Positions 1 through 6,056 of a DNA stretch of 22,865 nt are shown in pieces. The translations under genes and the position numbers were made by a program. How positions within the stretch are numbered: the stretch's first letter is position 1; every line of letters starts with the position of its first letter. The notes under the pieces are model-generated. The model saw only the letters and a list, made by a program, of their open reading frames with translations. It was not told where the DNA came from and did no database searches. Origin of the DNA: a virus; the IMG/VR virus record IMGVR_UViG_3300009181_000370, positions 1-22,865 of that record; one strand, given 5' to 3'.

Positions 1-1
1 C

Positions 2-181
2 GCCGGCAATACCCAGCCGATCGGCCCCAACTATGATCAGATTTTTTACACCAATGACCCTACACTGACGGCGAACTATACGCTTGTGGCAGGCAAAAAT
101 TACGGCACTTTTGGCCCGCTCACAATTCCAACAGGGGTCACACTGACCGTAAACGCTGGTGTTACTTATACCATCGTCTAA
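2..181 (+). CDS. Phage tail fibre/tail protein, C-terminal fragment (5' end outside window)
   Basis: The window opens inside a reading frame that ends at a TAA at 179-181; 59 residues are visible. The end of the protein has the pattern seen at the C-terminus of many phage tail fibre and structural proteins: a 'GKN..TFGPLTIPTGVTLTV' stretch followed by a short beta-strand ending in YTIV. In that family the segment is a small beta-rich tip, often the last domain of a trimeric fibre or a tail-associated protein. The start and all catalytic or receptor-binding parts lie outside the window, so its exact role cannot be told. The last 20 bases overlap the end of the leftward glycosyltransferase gene, a convergent arrangement. 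A hairpin with a short T run follows at once and may be its terminator. Confidence 0.7.
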   Translation, partial: AGNTQPIGPNYDQIFYTNDPTLTANYTLVAGKNYGTFGPLTIPTGVTLTVNAGVTYTIV

Positions 182-962
182 CGATACGGCTGAACAGGCT
201 ATCGTTGTTTTCGCACCATTCTGGCGTGATGTCCTTTACGATGTCGCGCCAGTAGGTCTCGAACCCGTGAATCGCATACGAGAACCGGGTGGTATCTTCG
301 GCCTCGCGGATGACTTCTGGGTCAGTTGAAAACAACCAGTTCTTGGATAGGTCTAGAGGGCAGAAATAGGCCGGTTCAATTATTTCCGCTTTCCCGGTTG
401 AGTACACGGAATTTGCCCAAATTTCTGCCGGCAAATTTACTCCACCTTTTGCCCAAGTCGAAGACTTCAACGCCTGTGGCATCAGCTCCAACCATGTGTT
501 GATAAACGGGTTGTTTGGCGGCGAGATGATCAGTGCGTTGCATGCCGATACGCCAAGGGGTTCTGACGGCTCCCACGACATCACGAGGTTATCGTTCTGA
601 AACTGTGTATTGTCCATAAACTCATGCAACGGCAAGAGCAGCAGCATATCGGTGTCCATATAAATCCCGCCATGGTCTCGCAGAACCTGCAAGCGGAACA
701 CATCCGATGCATACTGTGGCCACTCTATGTCAGTGCCACCGAACGAGCTGCTGAACTGGGTAAAGTGAATATCGACCAGCGGCTGGATAGCATCCCACCA
801 TGGGCTAGGTTTAGGATCTCCATCTATCCAGAAGATGATCTTGTCGGGTTTCTGCACCTCCCTTGCTCTCCTCACCGCCATGTAGTTCAGGAACGACAGC
901 GGGCGGGTGTTTGGCCAACAGGGATAGATGAAGTGGATGATATTAGGGATTGTTTGGGCCAT
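162..962 (-). CDS. GT32-like glycosyltransferase with DXD motif
   Basis: The 266-residue product resembles the DXD sugar-binding glycosyltransferases of the GT32 / capsular polysaccharide synthesis type. It starts with the typical IPNIIHFIY strand, has a 'WP.YASDVFRLQVL' helix near residues 81-94, and the hallmark GGIYMDTD segment at about 98-105, whose Asp103 and Asp105 would bind the metal and nucleotide sugar. A C-terminal 'AIHGFETYW' segment matches the end of the fold. Such enzymes move a sugar from a nucleotide donor to an acceptor; the acceptor is unknown and could be a virion protein, DNA base or host surface glycan. The ATG at 962 has GGAGAA upstream and overlaps the end of the gcrA-like gene by 20 bases. 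It is the last gene of the leftward block and converges on the tail gene. Confidence 0.8.
   Translation of the reverse strand: MAQTIPNIIHFIYPCWPNTRPLSFLNYMAVRRAREVQKPDKIIFWIDGDPKPSPWWDAIQPLVDIHFTQFSSSFGGTDIEWPQYASDVFRLQVLRDHGGIYMDTDMLLLLPLHEFMDNTQFQNDNLVMSWEPSEPLGVSACNALIISPPNNPFINTWLELMPQALKSSTWAKGGVNLPAEIWANSVYSTGKAEIIEPAYFCPLDLSKNWLFSTDPEVIREAEDTTRFSYAIHGFETYWRDIVKDITPEWCENNDSLFSRIVRRWYK
180..211 (+). terminator. Possible intrinsic terminator of the tail gene
   Basis: A 7-base stem (AACGATA at 180-186 with TATCGTT at 200-206) encloses a 13-base loop and is followed by GTTTT (207-211). It begins at the stop codon of the rightward tail gene and lies within the 3' end of the opposite glycosyltransferase gene. 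The stem is AT-rich and the T run is short, so it may be weak. Confidence 0.4.
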
Positions 963-1494
963 GTTTTCTCCGAAAATTGGTTGCTATGGACTGAATAACT
1001 TTTGATGTCGATCTGGGCACATAACAAAGGGCATGATGCTCTTTGCAGTATGGTTTCCCCTCTATCTTCTCGTCGCCGCAAAACAAAAATTCGGTTGGAA
1101 GGTTGCCTGCCACAGGGTACCGGCATGACCTTTTGGTAAGGGCATTAAACGGTATTTTGCGCCCATCTTTTTTCACATGCACAATTTTTTTGATTACCTC
1201 CGCCATAATCAATTCCGTGACACTGGGCGCAGTTGGCGATGGTAGCGGCTTAGGCGTAGCAGTCTGTGCGATTCGTATTGATGGTATGATCTCTTCAGGA
1301 GGAATCCCGCGTTTTTTGCGAGCCTTGACCTTATAGGCGACATGACCTTTAACCCTTAGTCGGTTAAGTTGGCCCATCACCGCGCTGCGAGTCATATTCA
1401 ATTCAAATGCAATATGAGAGCCGGGTTTATTCTGTTCCCACAGAGCAAGGATCTTCCTCTGGACCTCTGTGAGGGTCGCTTGGTATTTTGCCAT
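943..1494 (-). CDS. gcrA-like: GcrA-like transcriptional regulator
   Basis: This 183-residue protein has the two-part plan of GcrA, the alphaproteobacterial cell-cycle regulator that binds sigma70 RNA polymerase and GANTC-methylated promoters. Residues 8-50 form a helix-turn-helix, with 'IAFELNMTRSAVMGQLNRL' matching the 'IA..LG.SRNAVIGK.HRL' core of the family. A Lys/Pro-rich linker follows, and residues 121-160 hold the Cys/His C-terminal module (Cys124, Cys139, Cys150, His153; 'CRYP', 'FLFCG', 'PYCKEHH'). The length is close to the usual 170-odd residues. I chose the ATG at 1494, which has GGTGAT just upstream; an ATG at 1506 and a GTG at 1527 are in frame but lack a ribosome site, and the GTG falls inside a hairpin. 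A phage copy could redirect host transcription or time phage genes. Confidence 0.75.
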   Translation of the reverse strand: MAKYQATLTEVQRKILALWEQNKPGSHIAFELNMTRSAVMGQLNRLRVKGHVAYKVKARKKRGIPPEEIIPSIRIAQTATPKPLPSPTAPSVTELIMAEVIKKIVHVKKDGRKIPFNALTKRSCRYPVAGNLPTEFLFCGDEKIEGKPYCKEHHALCYVPRSTSKVIQSIATNFRRKHGPNNP

Positions 1495-1518
1495 ATTAAT
1501 CACCATATCAATTGAGGG

Positions 1519-1537
1519 AGGGGGCACACGGCCCCCT
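1519..1537. other. GC-rich intercistronic hairpin upstream of gcrA-like gene
   Basis: AGGGGGC (1519-1525) pairs perfectly with GCCCCCT (1531-1537) around a 5-base loop. It sits in the short gap between the DUF6378 gene and the GcrA-like gene. Neither strand shows a T run after it, so a simple intrinsic terminator is unlikely; an RNA-stability or attenuation role is possible. Confidence 0.4.
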
Positions 1538-1540
1538 GTG

Positions 1541-1903
1541 TTATTCTGCGGGTGGGTTGAAAGGTTCTACCCGTGGCATGACCGGTGCGAGCTTTGCCGC
1601 CATGCTGGTAATGTCATCAGTCAGAGAGGACATCACAGTTGCCTCGGAGCGGCTGTATTGGCCGACATAGGCAGCATTGTTGATCAGATTAACGTAATTC
1701 ACATTGTTGGTACGGGATTGTGGAATTCGTCCTAGATCAACACAAAGCAGAATTGTGGTTACATCATGGGCCGAGATAGATCTGCCGAGCATAATTGATG
1801 CAATCTGGGCTGCGTTATCAAAAGCCCGTTCTTCCGGGCCGAATTGGTCCTCGCGAGATTTGAGGTTGCCGGCTGCTGACGTTAGAATTTCTGTATGTTT
1901 CAT
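1541..1903 (-). CDS. DUF6378-type phage protein
   Basis: The 120-residue product matches the pattern of DUF6378 proteins, common small phage proteins: a short N-terminal helix, then 'GPEERAFDNAAQIASIML', a 'ISAHDVTTILLCVDLGRI' segment and an 'YVNLINNAAYVGQYS' helix, where the usual family has 'WVDIAGYAA'. No biochemical role is established for the family that I know of; resemblance of the layout to MazG-like all-alpha proteins is only suggestive. The ATG at 1903 is preferred because AGGA lies eight bases upstream; an ATG at 1909 and a TTG at 1921 are in frame but are too close to that site. Its first 86 bases overlap the end of the upstream gene in another frame, a long overlap for this compact block. 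Confidence 0.6.
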   Translation of the reverse strand: MKHTEILTSAAGNLKSREDQFGPEERAFDNAAQIASIMLGRSISAHDVTTILLCVDLGRIPQSRTNNVNYVNLINNAAYVGQYSRSEATVMSSLTDDITSMAAKLAPVMPRVEPFNPPAE

Positions 1904-2153
1904 CTTCATTTTCCTGTTCAAGGTATTCTTGGACTTTCCCTATATGGGAGGTATTTATCACCAGTTCGCCCCTGTCTTGCCAAAAAGCATCACCAGTCGG
2001 TTGTTTAAACTGGTACCATTGGCGAACGGTAATAAATTCGTTGTCATTGAGCGCATTGCAGAAATTTTCTAAATCCCCATTATGCTCAATGGTAATTTGG
2101 TGGATGAGGAACCCTTTTGCGCTAGGCATATTCATCGTAAGCAAGAATTTCAT
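1818..2153 (-). CDS. Hypothetical protein
   Basis: I do not recognise this 111-residue protein. Its ATG at 2153 has a strong GGAGAG ribosome site and overlaps the stop codon of the HNH gene as ATGA, so the start is well supported. The N-terminal half looks like a compact globular domain (residues 1-75, with 'DNEFITVRQWYQF' and 'FWQDRGELVINTSHIGKV'); the C-terminal 35 residues are acidic then Arg/Pro-rich and low in hydrophobics. The C-terminal part lies over the start of the DUF6378 gene for 86 bases, which raises the possibility that an original stop was lost by frameshift and the tail is an accidental extension. No membrane segment or signal peptide is visible. Confidence 0.6.
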   Translation of the reverse strand: MKFLLTMNMPSAKGFLIHQITIEHNGDLENFCNALNDNEFITVRQWYQFKQPTGDAFWQDRGELVINTSHIGKVQEYLEQENEDETYRNSNVSSRQPQISRGPIRPGRTGF

Positions 2154-2497
2154 GGTTCTCTCCTAACAATTGTCCCGTCCATTTTCTTTTTAAATTTAGA
2201 CCCCCTACCAAAAGGCAGAGGTGAACGGGTCTTAGACGCACCAATATGGTTTTGGTGGATGCGCTTAACCTTGGCAATCAGCGGGGCATCAACTTTCGCT
2301 GTATGAACCCGATGACATTTTCTGTGAGCAACCAACCAATTAGAATCGTCGTCTTTACCGCCGGCTTCTAGGGGGATCTCGTGCGAGACATCCCATTCTT
2401 GCCCGGCATCGACTTTAAGGTTGCATAGATGACAGACCCCCGCGTGTCGAGCGAAAATGTCTGCCCTTGTTTTTGCGGTGATTCGGACCCGTTTCAT
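2150..2497 (-). CDS. HNH endonuclease
   Basis: The 115-residue product has an HNH nuclease core: zinc ligands CxxC at Cys22-Cys25, the 'DVSHEIPLEAGG' strand with His39 as expected general base, 'DDSNWLVAHRKCHR' with Asn53, His58, Cys61 and His62. HNH enzymes cut DNA with one divalent metal ion. In phages a free-standing HNH may be a homing nuclease, a packaging-associated nicking partner of terminase, or part of recombination; here it lies in the recombination block, far from the terminase genes. I chose the ATG at 2497 because it overlaps the previous stop as ATGA; an in-frame ATG at 2521 would add eight residues and overlap the upstream gene further. The basic C-terminal tail (Lys/Arg-rich) would suit DNA binding. 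Confidence 0.8.
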   Translation of the reverse strand: MKRVRITAKTRADIFARHAGVCHLCNLKVDAGQEWDVSHEIPLEAGGKDDDSNWLVAHRKCHRVHTAKVDAPLIAKVKRIHQNHIGASKTRSPLPFGRGSKFKKKMDGTIVRREP

Positions 2498-2784
2498 TGG
2501 CGCGTCTGGTTCCACCCACATATGCCCTGATCATCGGCATTATCGATCGCATGCAACAGAAAAATGCCAAGGTTAGCGGCAGTTGTTTGGGCCTCTTTCA
2601 GATCGGTAGATGTCATGCAAACAGCCTGCACTATCGCGCTTGAAAGAGAGCTCATAACGACACTGACGTTATAGTCTTTCAGGACATCGTTGATGCGTTT
2701 GGTGGCGGTTTTGACATCCTCCAACATCTCGTTAAATCCTTCAGGCAGTTCATCATCGTATTCTTCAATTTCATCTTCGTTCAT
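2494..2784 (-). CDS. Hypothetical acidic protein
   Basis: This 96-residue protein is not recognised. Its start is fixed by an ATGA overlap with the previous gene at 2781-2784, and its stop overlaps the HNH start the same way. The first 20 residues are strongly acidic (Glu/Asp-rich), then a mostly helical body follows with 'EMLEDVKTATKRINDVLKDY' and a segment rich in Ser, Thr and Ala. It has no clear membrane segment. An in-frame open stretch continues upstream but has no ribosome site and lies on top of the preceding gene. Position between the exonuclease/annealing genes and the HNH gene suggests expression with the recombination functions, but nothing in the sequence gives a specific role. 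Confidence 0.65.
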   Translation of the reverse strand: MNEDEIEEYDDELPEGFNEMLEDVKTATKRINDVLKDYNVSVVMSSLSSAIVQAVCMTSTDLKEAQTTAANLGIFLLHAIDNADDQGICGWNQTRQ

Positions 2785-3098
2785 AATTTCATTTCTGCCC
2801 TGCGGTTTGCGGCGTGTGATTGCCACTCGTGAAATTTCATTCGGATGTATTCCATCTGCACCTTGAGAAGAGAGGCCTGTGACCGGGCCTCTACCATTTG
2901 TGTAATGTGCTCTCGCCAAGCCTCTGATGCTTTGACCTGCATCTCGGCCTTGCTGACAGGCATGTCTCCTAGATCCACCATCATCTTGGAAAGGACGGCA
3001 CTCTTTGTCTCTTCCAGCATATTGGCGGCACCGTCAGCATCAACCCATTTCTTGGCAACGATCCTGTACTGTTCTGAAAGCGGTTTATCAGCGTTCAT
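2781..3098 (-). CDS. Hypothetical recombination-block protein
   Basis: A 105-residue, almost wholly helical protein with alternating charges and a 'MVEARSQASLLKVQMEYIRMKFHEWQSHAANRRAEMKL'-type tail (residues 68-105, shown here only by its ends: 'MVEARSQASLL' and 'NRRAEMKL'). Similar small proteins occur beside YqaJ exonuclease and Erf genes in phages of Proteobacteria, from memory of the gene neighbourhood, but no function is known to me. The ATG at 3098 follows the preceding stop by nine bases; the ribosome site is weak (AGGCCC). It is followed by an ATGA overlap. The regular heptad-like spacing suggests a coiled coil or dimer. Confidence 0.65.
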   Translation of the reverse strand: MNADKPLSEQYRIVAKKWVDADGAANMLEETKSAVLSKMMVDLGDMPVSKAEMQVKASEAWREHITQMVEARSQASLLKVQMEYIRMKFHEWQSHAANRRAEMKL

Positions 3099-3107
3099 AA
3101 CAAGGGC

Positions 3108-3368
3108 CTAAAACGGGATCTGATCGTCATCAACATCGGGGGCACCCTCTGTTGAGACAAAGTGTTCTTTTTCTTCAACACGCGGTTTTTTTTCATTGAA
3201 CGAAAAGGATAACCATGTGTCGCCGTTCTTGTCCTTCTTTGGCCAGCAGTTGACCCAGAACTCTTTGCCTTCAACTAGCACATCGCCGGTATAGGCTGCA
3301 TCGTTGTCTGTGCGGCGGCGTTTATTTTTAAAAGCGGACCCGCTATTTGGGCGTTTCTCGTATGCCAT
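3108..3368 (-). CDS. Small protein with SSB-like acidic C-terminal tip
   Basis: The 86-residue product has a basic N-terminus (GSAFKNKRRR), a central beta-rich piece ('YTGDVLVEGKEFWVNCWPKK', 'GDTWLSFSF') and an acidic tail ending DVDDDQIPF. That last stretch closely resembles the tip of bacterial single-strand binding protein (DDDIPF), which recruits other DNA-processing proteins. The body is too short for a full canonical OB-fold SSB, although the beta-rich middle could be a reduced one. It lies directly downstream of the YqaJ exonuclease and near Erf, as expected for a recombination accessory. The ATG at 3368 is chosen because GGAG stands six bases upstream within the end of the exonuclease gene; the ATG at 3380 lacks such a site. 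Confidence 0.65.
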   Translation of the reverse strand: MAYEKRPNSGSAFKNKRRRTDNDAAYTGDVLVEGKEFWVNCWPKKDKNGDTWLSFSFNEKKPRVEEKEHFVSTEGAPDVDDDQIPF

Positions 3369-3369
3369 T

Positions 3370-3984
3370 CTATTCTCCATAATGTAATTTAAGAGCGGCG
3401 ACTTTGTCGGTCAGCTCGTGGATAAAAGTTAGAACCTCTGTTTCCATTGCAAGGATAGCAGATTGGTCACGGAAGACCCGTGCCAGAAACAGGCGCATGT
3501 TCTCAGGCATACGCGGATCATACGACACATAGTCGCACCATGTCCTTCCAGTACATGCCATCTGCCACTGCATCTGCGTGTTGTACCGATCGGGCACTTT
3601 GCCAGAGAGCAGGGTCTCAATATGGGTAGCGGTATATGGGCACTTGATTTCGATCAGTCCCACAGACCCCACCAAACCGTCAGGGGATGCCCCCGCGTCT
3701 GGAATGGATGGGTGGGGGACAAACCCAACCTCCTCAACAAGCACACCCCCCACAGCCTCGTAAGCTGCTCGTGCGTGAGGCTCTTGAGCCGTCCCCCACT
3801 CCATTGCGGCAGACTTGAAGGTGTCAGTGGGGACACCCGTCAGTCGCTCGCACACCAACTCTGCCATATAGTTCCCCCGGCTGGCAGAGTATCCCGATTT
3901 AGTTTTTGCCATAATGTCGGCAACGCGGGAGGCCGTAACCTTCCCGCACCGTGCCAGCAACCATTCTTGTGTGCCCTGTTCCAT
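3370..3984 (-). CDS. YqaJ-type 5'-3' recombination exonuclease
   Basis: This 204-residue protein is a YqaJ/lambda-exonuclease family member. Signs are the opening 'QGTQEWLLARCGKVTASR' segment, the 'EWGTAQEPHAR' helix with Glu68, the PD-(D/E)xK core 'SPDGLVG...LIEIKCPY' with Asp102, Glu112 and Lys114, and the 'QMQWQMACTGRTWCDYVSYDP' segment. The family degrades one strand of double-stranded DNA from the end, giving single strands for an annealing partner, here Erf encoded two genes upstream in the same transcript. Length is typical. The ATG at 3984 shares its A with the stop codon of the preceding gene (TAATG), a coupling seen often in this block. It acts in the cytoplasm on replicating phage DNA. 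Confidence 0.9.
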   Translation of the reverse strand: MEQGTQEWLLARCGKVTASRVADIMAKTKSGYSASRGNYMAELVCERLTGVPTDTFKSAAMEWGTAQEPHARAAYEAVGGVLVEEVGFVPHPSIPDAGASPDGLVGSVGLIEIKCPYTATHIETLLSGKVPDRYNTQMQWQMACTGRTWCDYVSYDPRMPENMRLFLARVFRDQSAILAMETEVLTFIHELTDKVAALKLHYGE

Positions 3985-4262
3985 TATTTGCCCCCCAGTG
4001 CTTCATTGATCAATCCAAGCAATGACATTGCTTCATTTGGTTCAGGTTGACCATCATCGCCGTCAACCACATCCGCATATTTATCAACAAAGTCGTAACA
4101 TTCCTGCAAAACACTTCTTAACCGTTCAATTTCATAAGCGGTTGGTGTCATAGCCTTGCGCCACGCCTGACGCTGACCTTCCGTGTACCATTTGCCGTCA
4201 TTAAACTCACCGCCGTTAATGGTTTCAGCGGCCTGTTGTGCCAGCCGTTCAACAATGTCCAT
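3984..4262 (-). CDS. Hypothetical protein (MDIVERL family)
   Basis: A 92-residue acidic helical protein without a known function. The N-terminal 'MDIVERLAQQAAETI' and the 'AYEIERLRSVLQECYDFVDKYADV' segment are typical of small phage proteins of uncertain role. It resembles the product of the gene at 13900-14112, which begins MDIVKRLRRW and has ADEIERLREAL, so the phage carries two related copies. The ATG at 4262 shares a base with the stop of erf (TGATG); an in-frame GTG one codon upstream is less likely. It lies between the annealing protein and the exonuclease, so it is co-expressed with them. Confidence 0.65.
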   Translation of the reverse strand: MDIVERLAQQAAETINGGEFNDGKWYTEGQRQAWRKAMTPTAYEIERLRSVLQECYDFVDKYADVVDGDDGQPEPNEAMSLLGLINEALGGK

Positions 4263-4873
4263 CACTCAGCCCCCTTATCAGCGGCTGCGGCGGCGGCCTT
4301 CAGTGCCTTTAGATCATCGGAGGACAGCAGACTGCGCTTGTCAGCCTTCAAGCCCGACCACCATGTCCTCATTGCCTCAGATCCAGTCTTGGCAACCTCG
4401 GCGGCCTCGGCCAACAATTTGGCGGCATCATCAGTTGCGATGGTGACAGTTTTTGTCACTGGAGCAGGAGGAGCACGTTTGACGCTGTCCACGGCGGCAT
4501 TGCCGTCATCGTCTTCTGTAGCGAGGCACAGGATCGACATGATGGAATAACGGCGGGCGTAGGTAATAGCCGAGCCGATACCATGTGCGTCAGCCTTTGC
4601 GGCAGGCATGAACAAGCTGGACTTGATGAACTGCCCTGACGAGTGCAATAACAGGGTTTCGACCGAAACACCGCCATCGACCGTCTTCGGGAGCTGAACC
4701 AGTGACAGGCCGTTCTTCGCCATCGGTTCGCGAATCACTGAACGGACTGATGCAAGGTCGGCATACTTTGATTTAAAGTAAGGGTTTTCTGCGCCTTTGG
4801 AAGCATCAAGGATTTCACCCTGCGCCTTGGAAAGGGCCTCGGCCAAGGCCGAAATGTCATCTGACATATCCAT
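4262..4873 (-). CDS. erf: Erf-family single-strand annealing protein
   Basis: The 203-residue product is an Erf-type recombinase: the N-terminal 'ALAEALSKAQGEI..ASKGAENPYFKSKYADLASV' region, the central 'HGIGSAITYARRYSIMSILCLATEDDDGNAA' block, here the best family marker, and an Ala/Lys-rich C-terminal helix region. Erf proteins form rings or filaments on single-stranded DNA and anneal complementary strands, and in phage P22 they circularise the genome and promote recombination. The partner exonuclease (YqaJ type) lies two genes downstream. The ATG at 4873 follows a strong AGGAGA site; the in-frame ATG at 4894 has none. It is the first gene of the leftward operon and is read from the promoter at 4906-4934. 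Confidence 0.88.
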   Translation of the reverse strand: MDMSDDISALAEALSKAQGEILDASKGAENPYFKSKYADLASVRSVIREPMAKNGLSLVQLPKTVDGGVSVETLLLHSSGQFIKSSLFMPAAKADAHGIGSAITYARRYSIMSILCLATEDDDGNAAVDSVKRAPPAPVTKTVTIATDDAAKLLAEAAEVAKTGSEAMRTWWSGLKADKRSLLSSDDLKALKAAAAAADKGAE

Positions 4874-4905
4874 TTTTATCTCCTGTAATAACAATTGGTC
4901 TGGAC

Positions 4906-4934
4906 ATTTAACGGCGCCTGTTGCACATTGTCAA
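4906..4934 (-). promoter_or_regulatory. Leftward early promoter for the erf operon
   Basis: On the minus strand a perfect TTGACA (4929-4934) is separated by 17 bases from TTAAAT (4906-4911), four of six matches to the -10 consensus. Transcription would start near 4899, leaving a short leader with AGGAGA before the erf ATG. Confidence 0.65.
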
Positions 4935-4935
4935 C
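4920..4935. promoter_or_regulatory. Candidate operator in the divergent control region
   Basis: The inverted repeat GTTG...CAAC (4920-4923 and 4932-4935, eight bases between) covers the -35 box of the leftward promoter and lies upstream of the Cro-like gene. It is a plausible but short dyad for that repressor. Confidence 0.3.
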
Positions 4936-4992
4936 CGATTTATAACTTTTTTGGGGACAAAAATGACGAGGTGCGTTGGGAGGGTTGGTCGG

Positions 4993-5175
4993 ATGGATAT
5001 CTTAGACCGCGTGTTCAAAAAGAACCGGGGGATGATCTCTGCCCTGTCAAAACATCTGGGGTGTTCTCGATCCTACGTCTCGAACTGGCGCAAGGTGCCG
5101 ATCAAACACCTAAAAGCTGTGTCCGAGTTCGTCAACGTCCCCCGCCAAGAACTGAGGCCTGACCTGTATGACTAA
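4993..5175 (+). CDS. Cro/YdaS-like repressor
   Basis: The 60-residue product has the plan of YdaS/Cro-type DNA-binding proteins: 'MDILDRVFKKNRGMISALSKHLGCSRSYVSNWRKVP' (helix-turn-helix at about residues 14-35, with the recognition helix 'SRSYVSNWRK') and the family's usual end 'NVPRQELRPDLYD'. Such proteins bind operators in divergent phage control regions and switch transcription. The ATG at 4993 is preferred for its GGGAGG site nine bases upstream and its family-typical MDIL start; the ATG at 4963, preceded by GGGGA, would add ten residues. It is the first gene of the rightward block, back to back with erf, and overlaps rusA by eight bases. No CI-type partner was found in the window. Confidence 0.75.
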   Translation: MDILDRVFKKNRGMISALSKHLGCSRSYVSNWRKVPIKHLKAVSEFVNVPRQELRPDLYD

Positions 5176-5548
5176 GCGTTTGAACATCACCCTGCCCCTG
5201 CCACCAAGCCTGAACCGCCTGTGGCGCACCACTAAAACCGGGCGGATGTATAAGTCGCCTGAGTACACAGCGTGGAAGACCGCCGCTCAGTGGGATGTCG
5301 TAGCGCAGATCAAGGGCCAGCAGATCACCGGCAAATTCAAATTAACCTTGATTGCAGATCGGCCCGACAAGCGGTCTCGTGATCTTGATAACCTGTTGAA
5401 GGCGGTACTAGACTGCCTCAATGGTATAGCGATCGATGACGATCACAACTGCGACATGCTGGAGGCATGGTGGTCATCTGAAGGAACATATTGTCAAATA
5501 ATAATAGAGGAATTGAAAGATGGGAAAACGGAGCGAGTACGATCGTAA
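5168..5548 (+). CDS. rusA: RusA-type Holliday junction resolvase
   Basis: This 126-residue protein matches RusA, the phage-derived homodimeric nuclease that cuts four-way DNA junctions. Family marks are the N-terminal 'LPLPPSLNRLWRT', the tyrosine/serine 'MYKSPEYTAWK' segment, 'RSRDLDNLLKAVLDCLNG' with acidic residues Asp72 and Asp74, and 'AIDDDHNCDM' supplying the third catalytic acid near Asp91. Length is normal (about 120). It would resolve recombination intermediates generated by the Erf/YqaJ pair or clear branches before packaging. The start lies eight bases before the stop of the Cro-like gene, so translation is probably coupled. Confidence 0.9.
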   Translation: MTKRLNITLPLPPSLNRLWRTTKTGRMYKSPEYTAWKTAAQWDVVAQIKGQQITGKFKLTLIADRPDKRSRDLDNLLKAVLDCLNGIAIDDDHNCDMLEAWWSSEGTYCQIIIEELKDGKTERVRS

Positions 5549-6056
5549 GCGGTTAGATTTTTACCCGACACCATACAAGGCAACACGGCCTCTGCTCCAG
5601 TTTTTGCCACAGGGGATCAAATACTGTGAACCCTGCGCAGGTTCAGGTGATCTGATCGAACACCTGCAAACTCGGGCAGAGTGTGTGGCATCATACGATG
5701 TTGATCCGCAGGCTGTGTGGATAGAGCGGCATGACGCAACATTCTTGACTCAAGAGGATCTGCGAGGGGCTGCTATGATCATCACCAACCCACCATGGGA
5801 GCGGACGGTTCTGCATCAGATCATAGAGAGGTGCGCCGGGCTGGCACCGACATGGTTGCTCTTCGATGCAGACTGGGCCCATACCCGGCAGGCGGCCCCC
5901 TATCTGGGGATATGTCACGACATTGTATCGGTCGGGCGCGTGAAGTGGATTGAGGACAGCGAAGGGGCCGGCAAGGACAACTGCTGCTGGTACCATTTTG
6001 ATTCGCACCTTAAATATGAGGGCACACATTTTTGGAACACTCGCAATGAAACCTAG
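5520..6056 (+). CDS. Putative DNA adenine methyltransferase, short form
   Basis: The 178-residue protein is a SAM-dependent methyltransferase of the amino-methylating class. It has the 'DFYPTPYKATRPLL' lead-in seen in phage MTases, motif I 'EPCAGSGDL' (37-45) for SAM binding, an acidic 'YDVDP' strand (59-63) and the catalytic motif IV NPPW (90-93). The order I then IV fits a gamma-like class. It is short: no separate target-recognition domain is evident, as in many phage orphan enzymes, so its sequence specificity cannot be guessed. It overlaps rusA by 29 bases and has GAGG nine bases before the ATG. Methylation could protect phage DNA from restriction or mark it for replication or packaging. 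Confidence 0.75.
   Translation: MGKRSEYDRKRLDFYPTPYKATRPLLQFLPQGIKYCEPCAGSGDLIEHLQTRAECVASYDVDPQAVWIERHDATFLTQEDLRGAAMIITNPPWERTVLHQIIERCAGLAPTWLLFDADWAHTRQAAPYLGICHDIVSVGRVKWIEDSEGAGKDNCCWYHFDSHLKYEGTHFWNTRNET

Noticed and set aside
624-998. Rightward open frame of 124 codons
   Set aside because: It lies over the glycosyltransferase gene on the opposite strand and has no recognisable content.
943-1527. GTG start of the GcrA-like gene at 1527
   Set aside because: No ribosome site, and the codon lies within a GC hairpin; the ATG at 1494 has GGTGAT upstream.
4941-4946. Rightward -10 box (TATAAC) for the Cro-like gene
   Set aside because: No -35 element sits at a proper spacing; TTGCAC at 4921-4926 is only 14 bases away.
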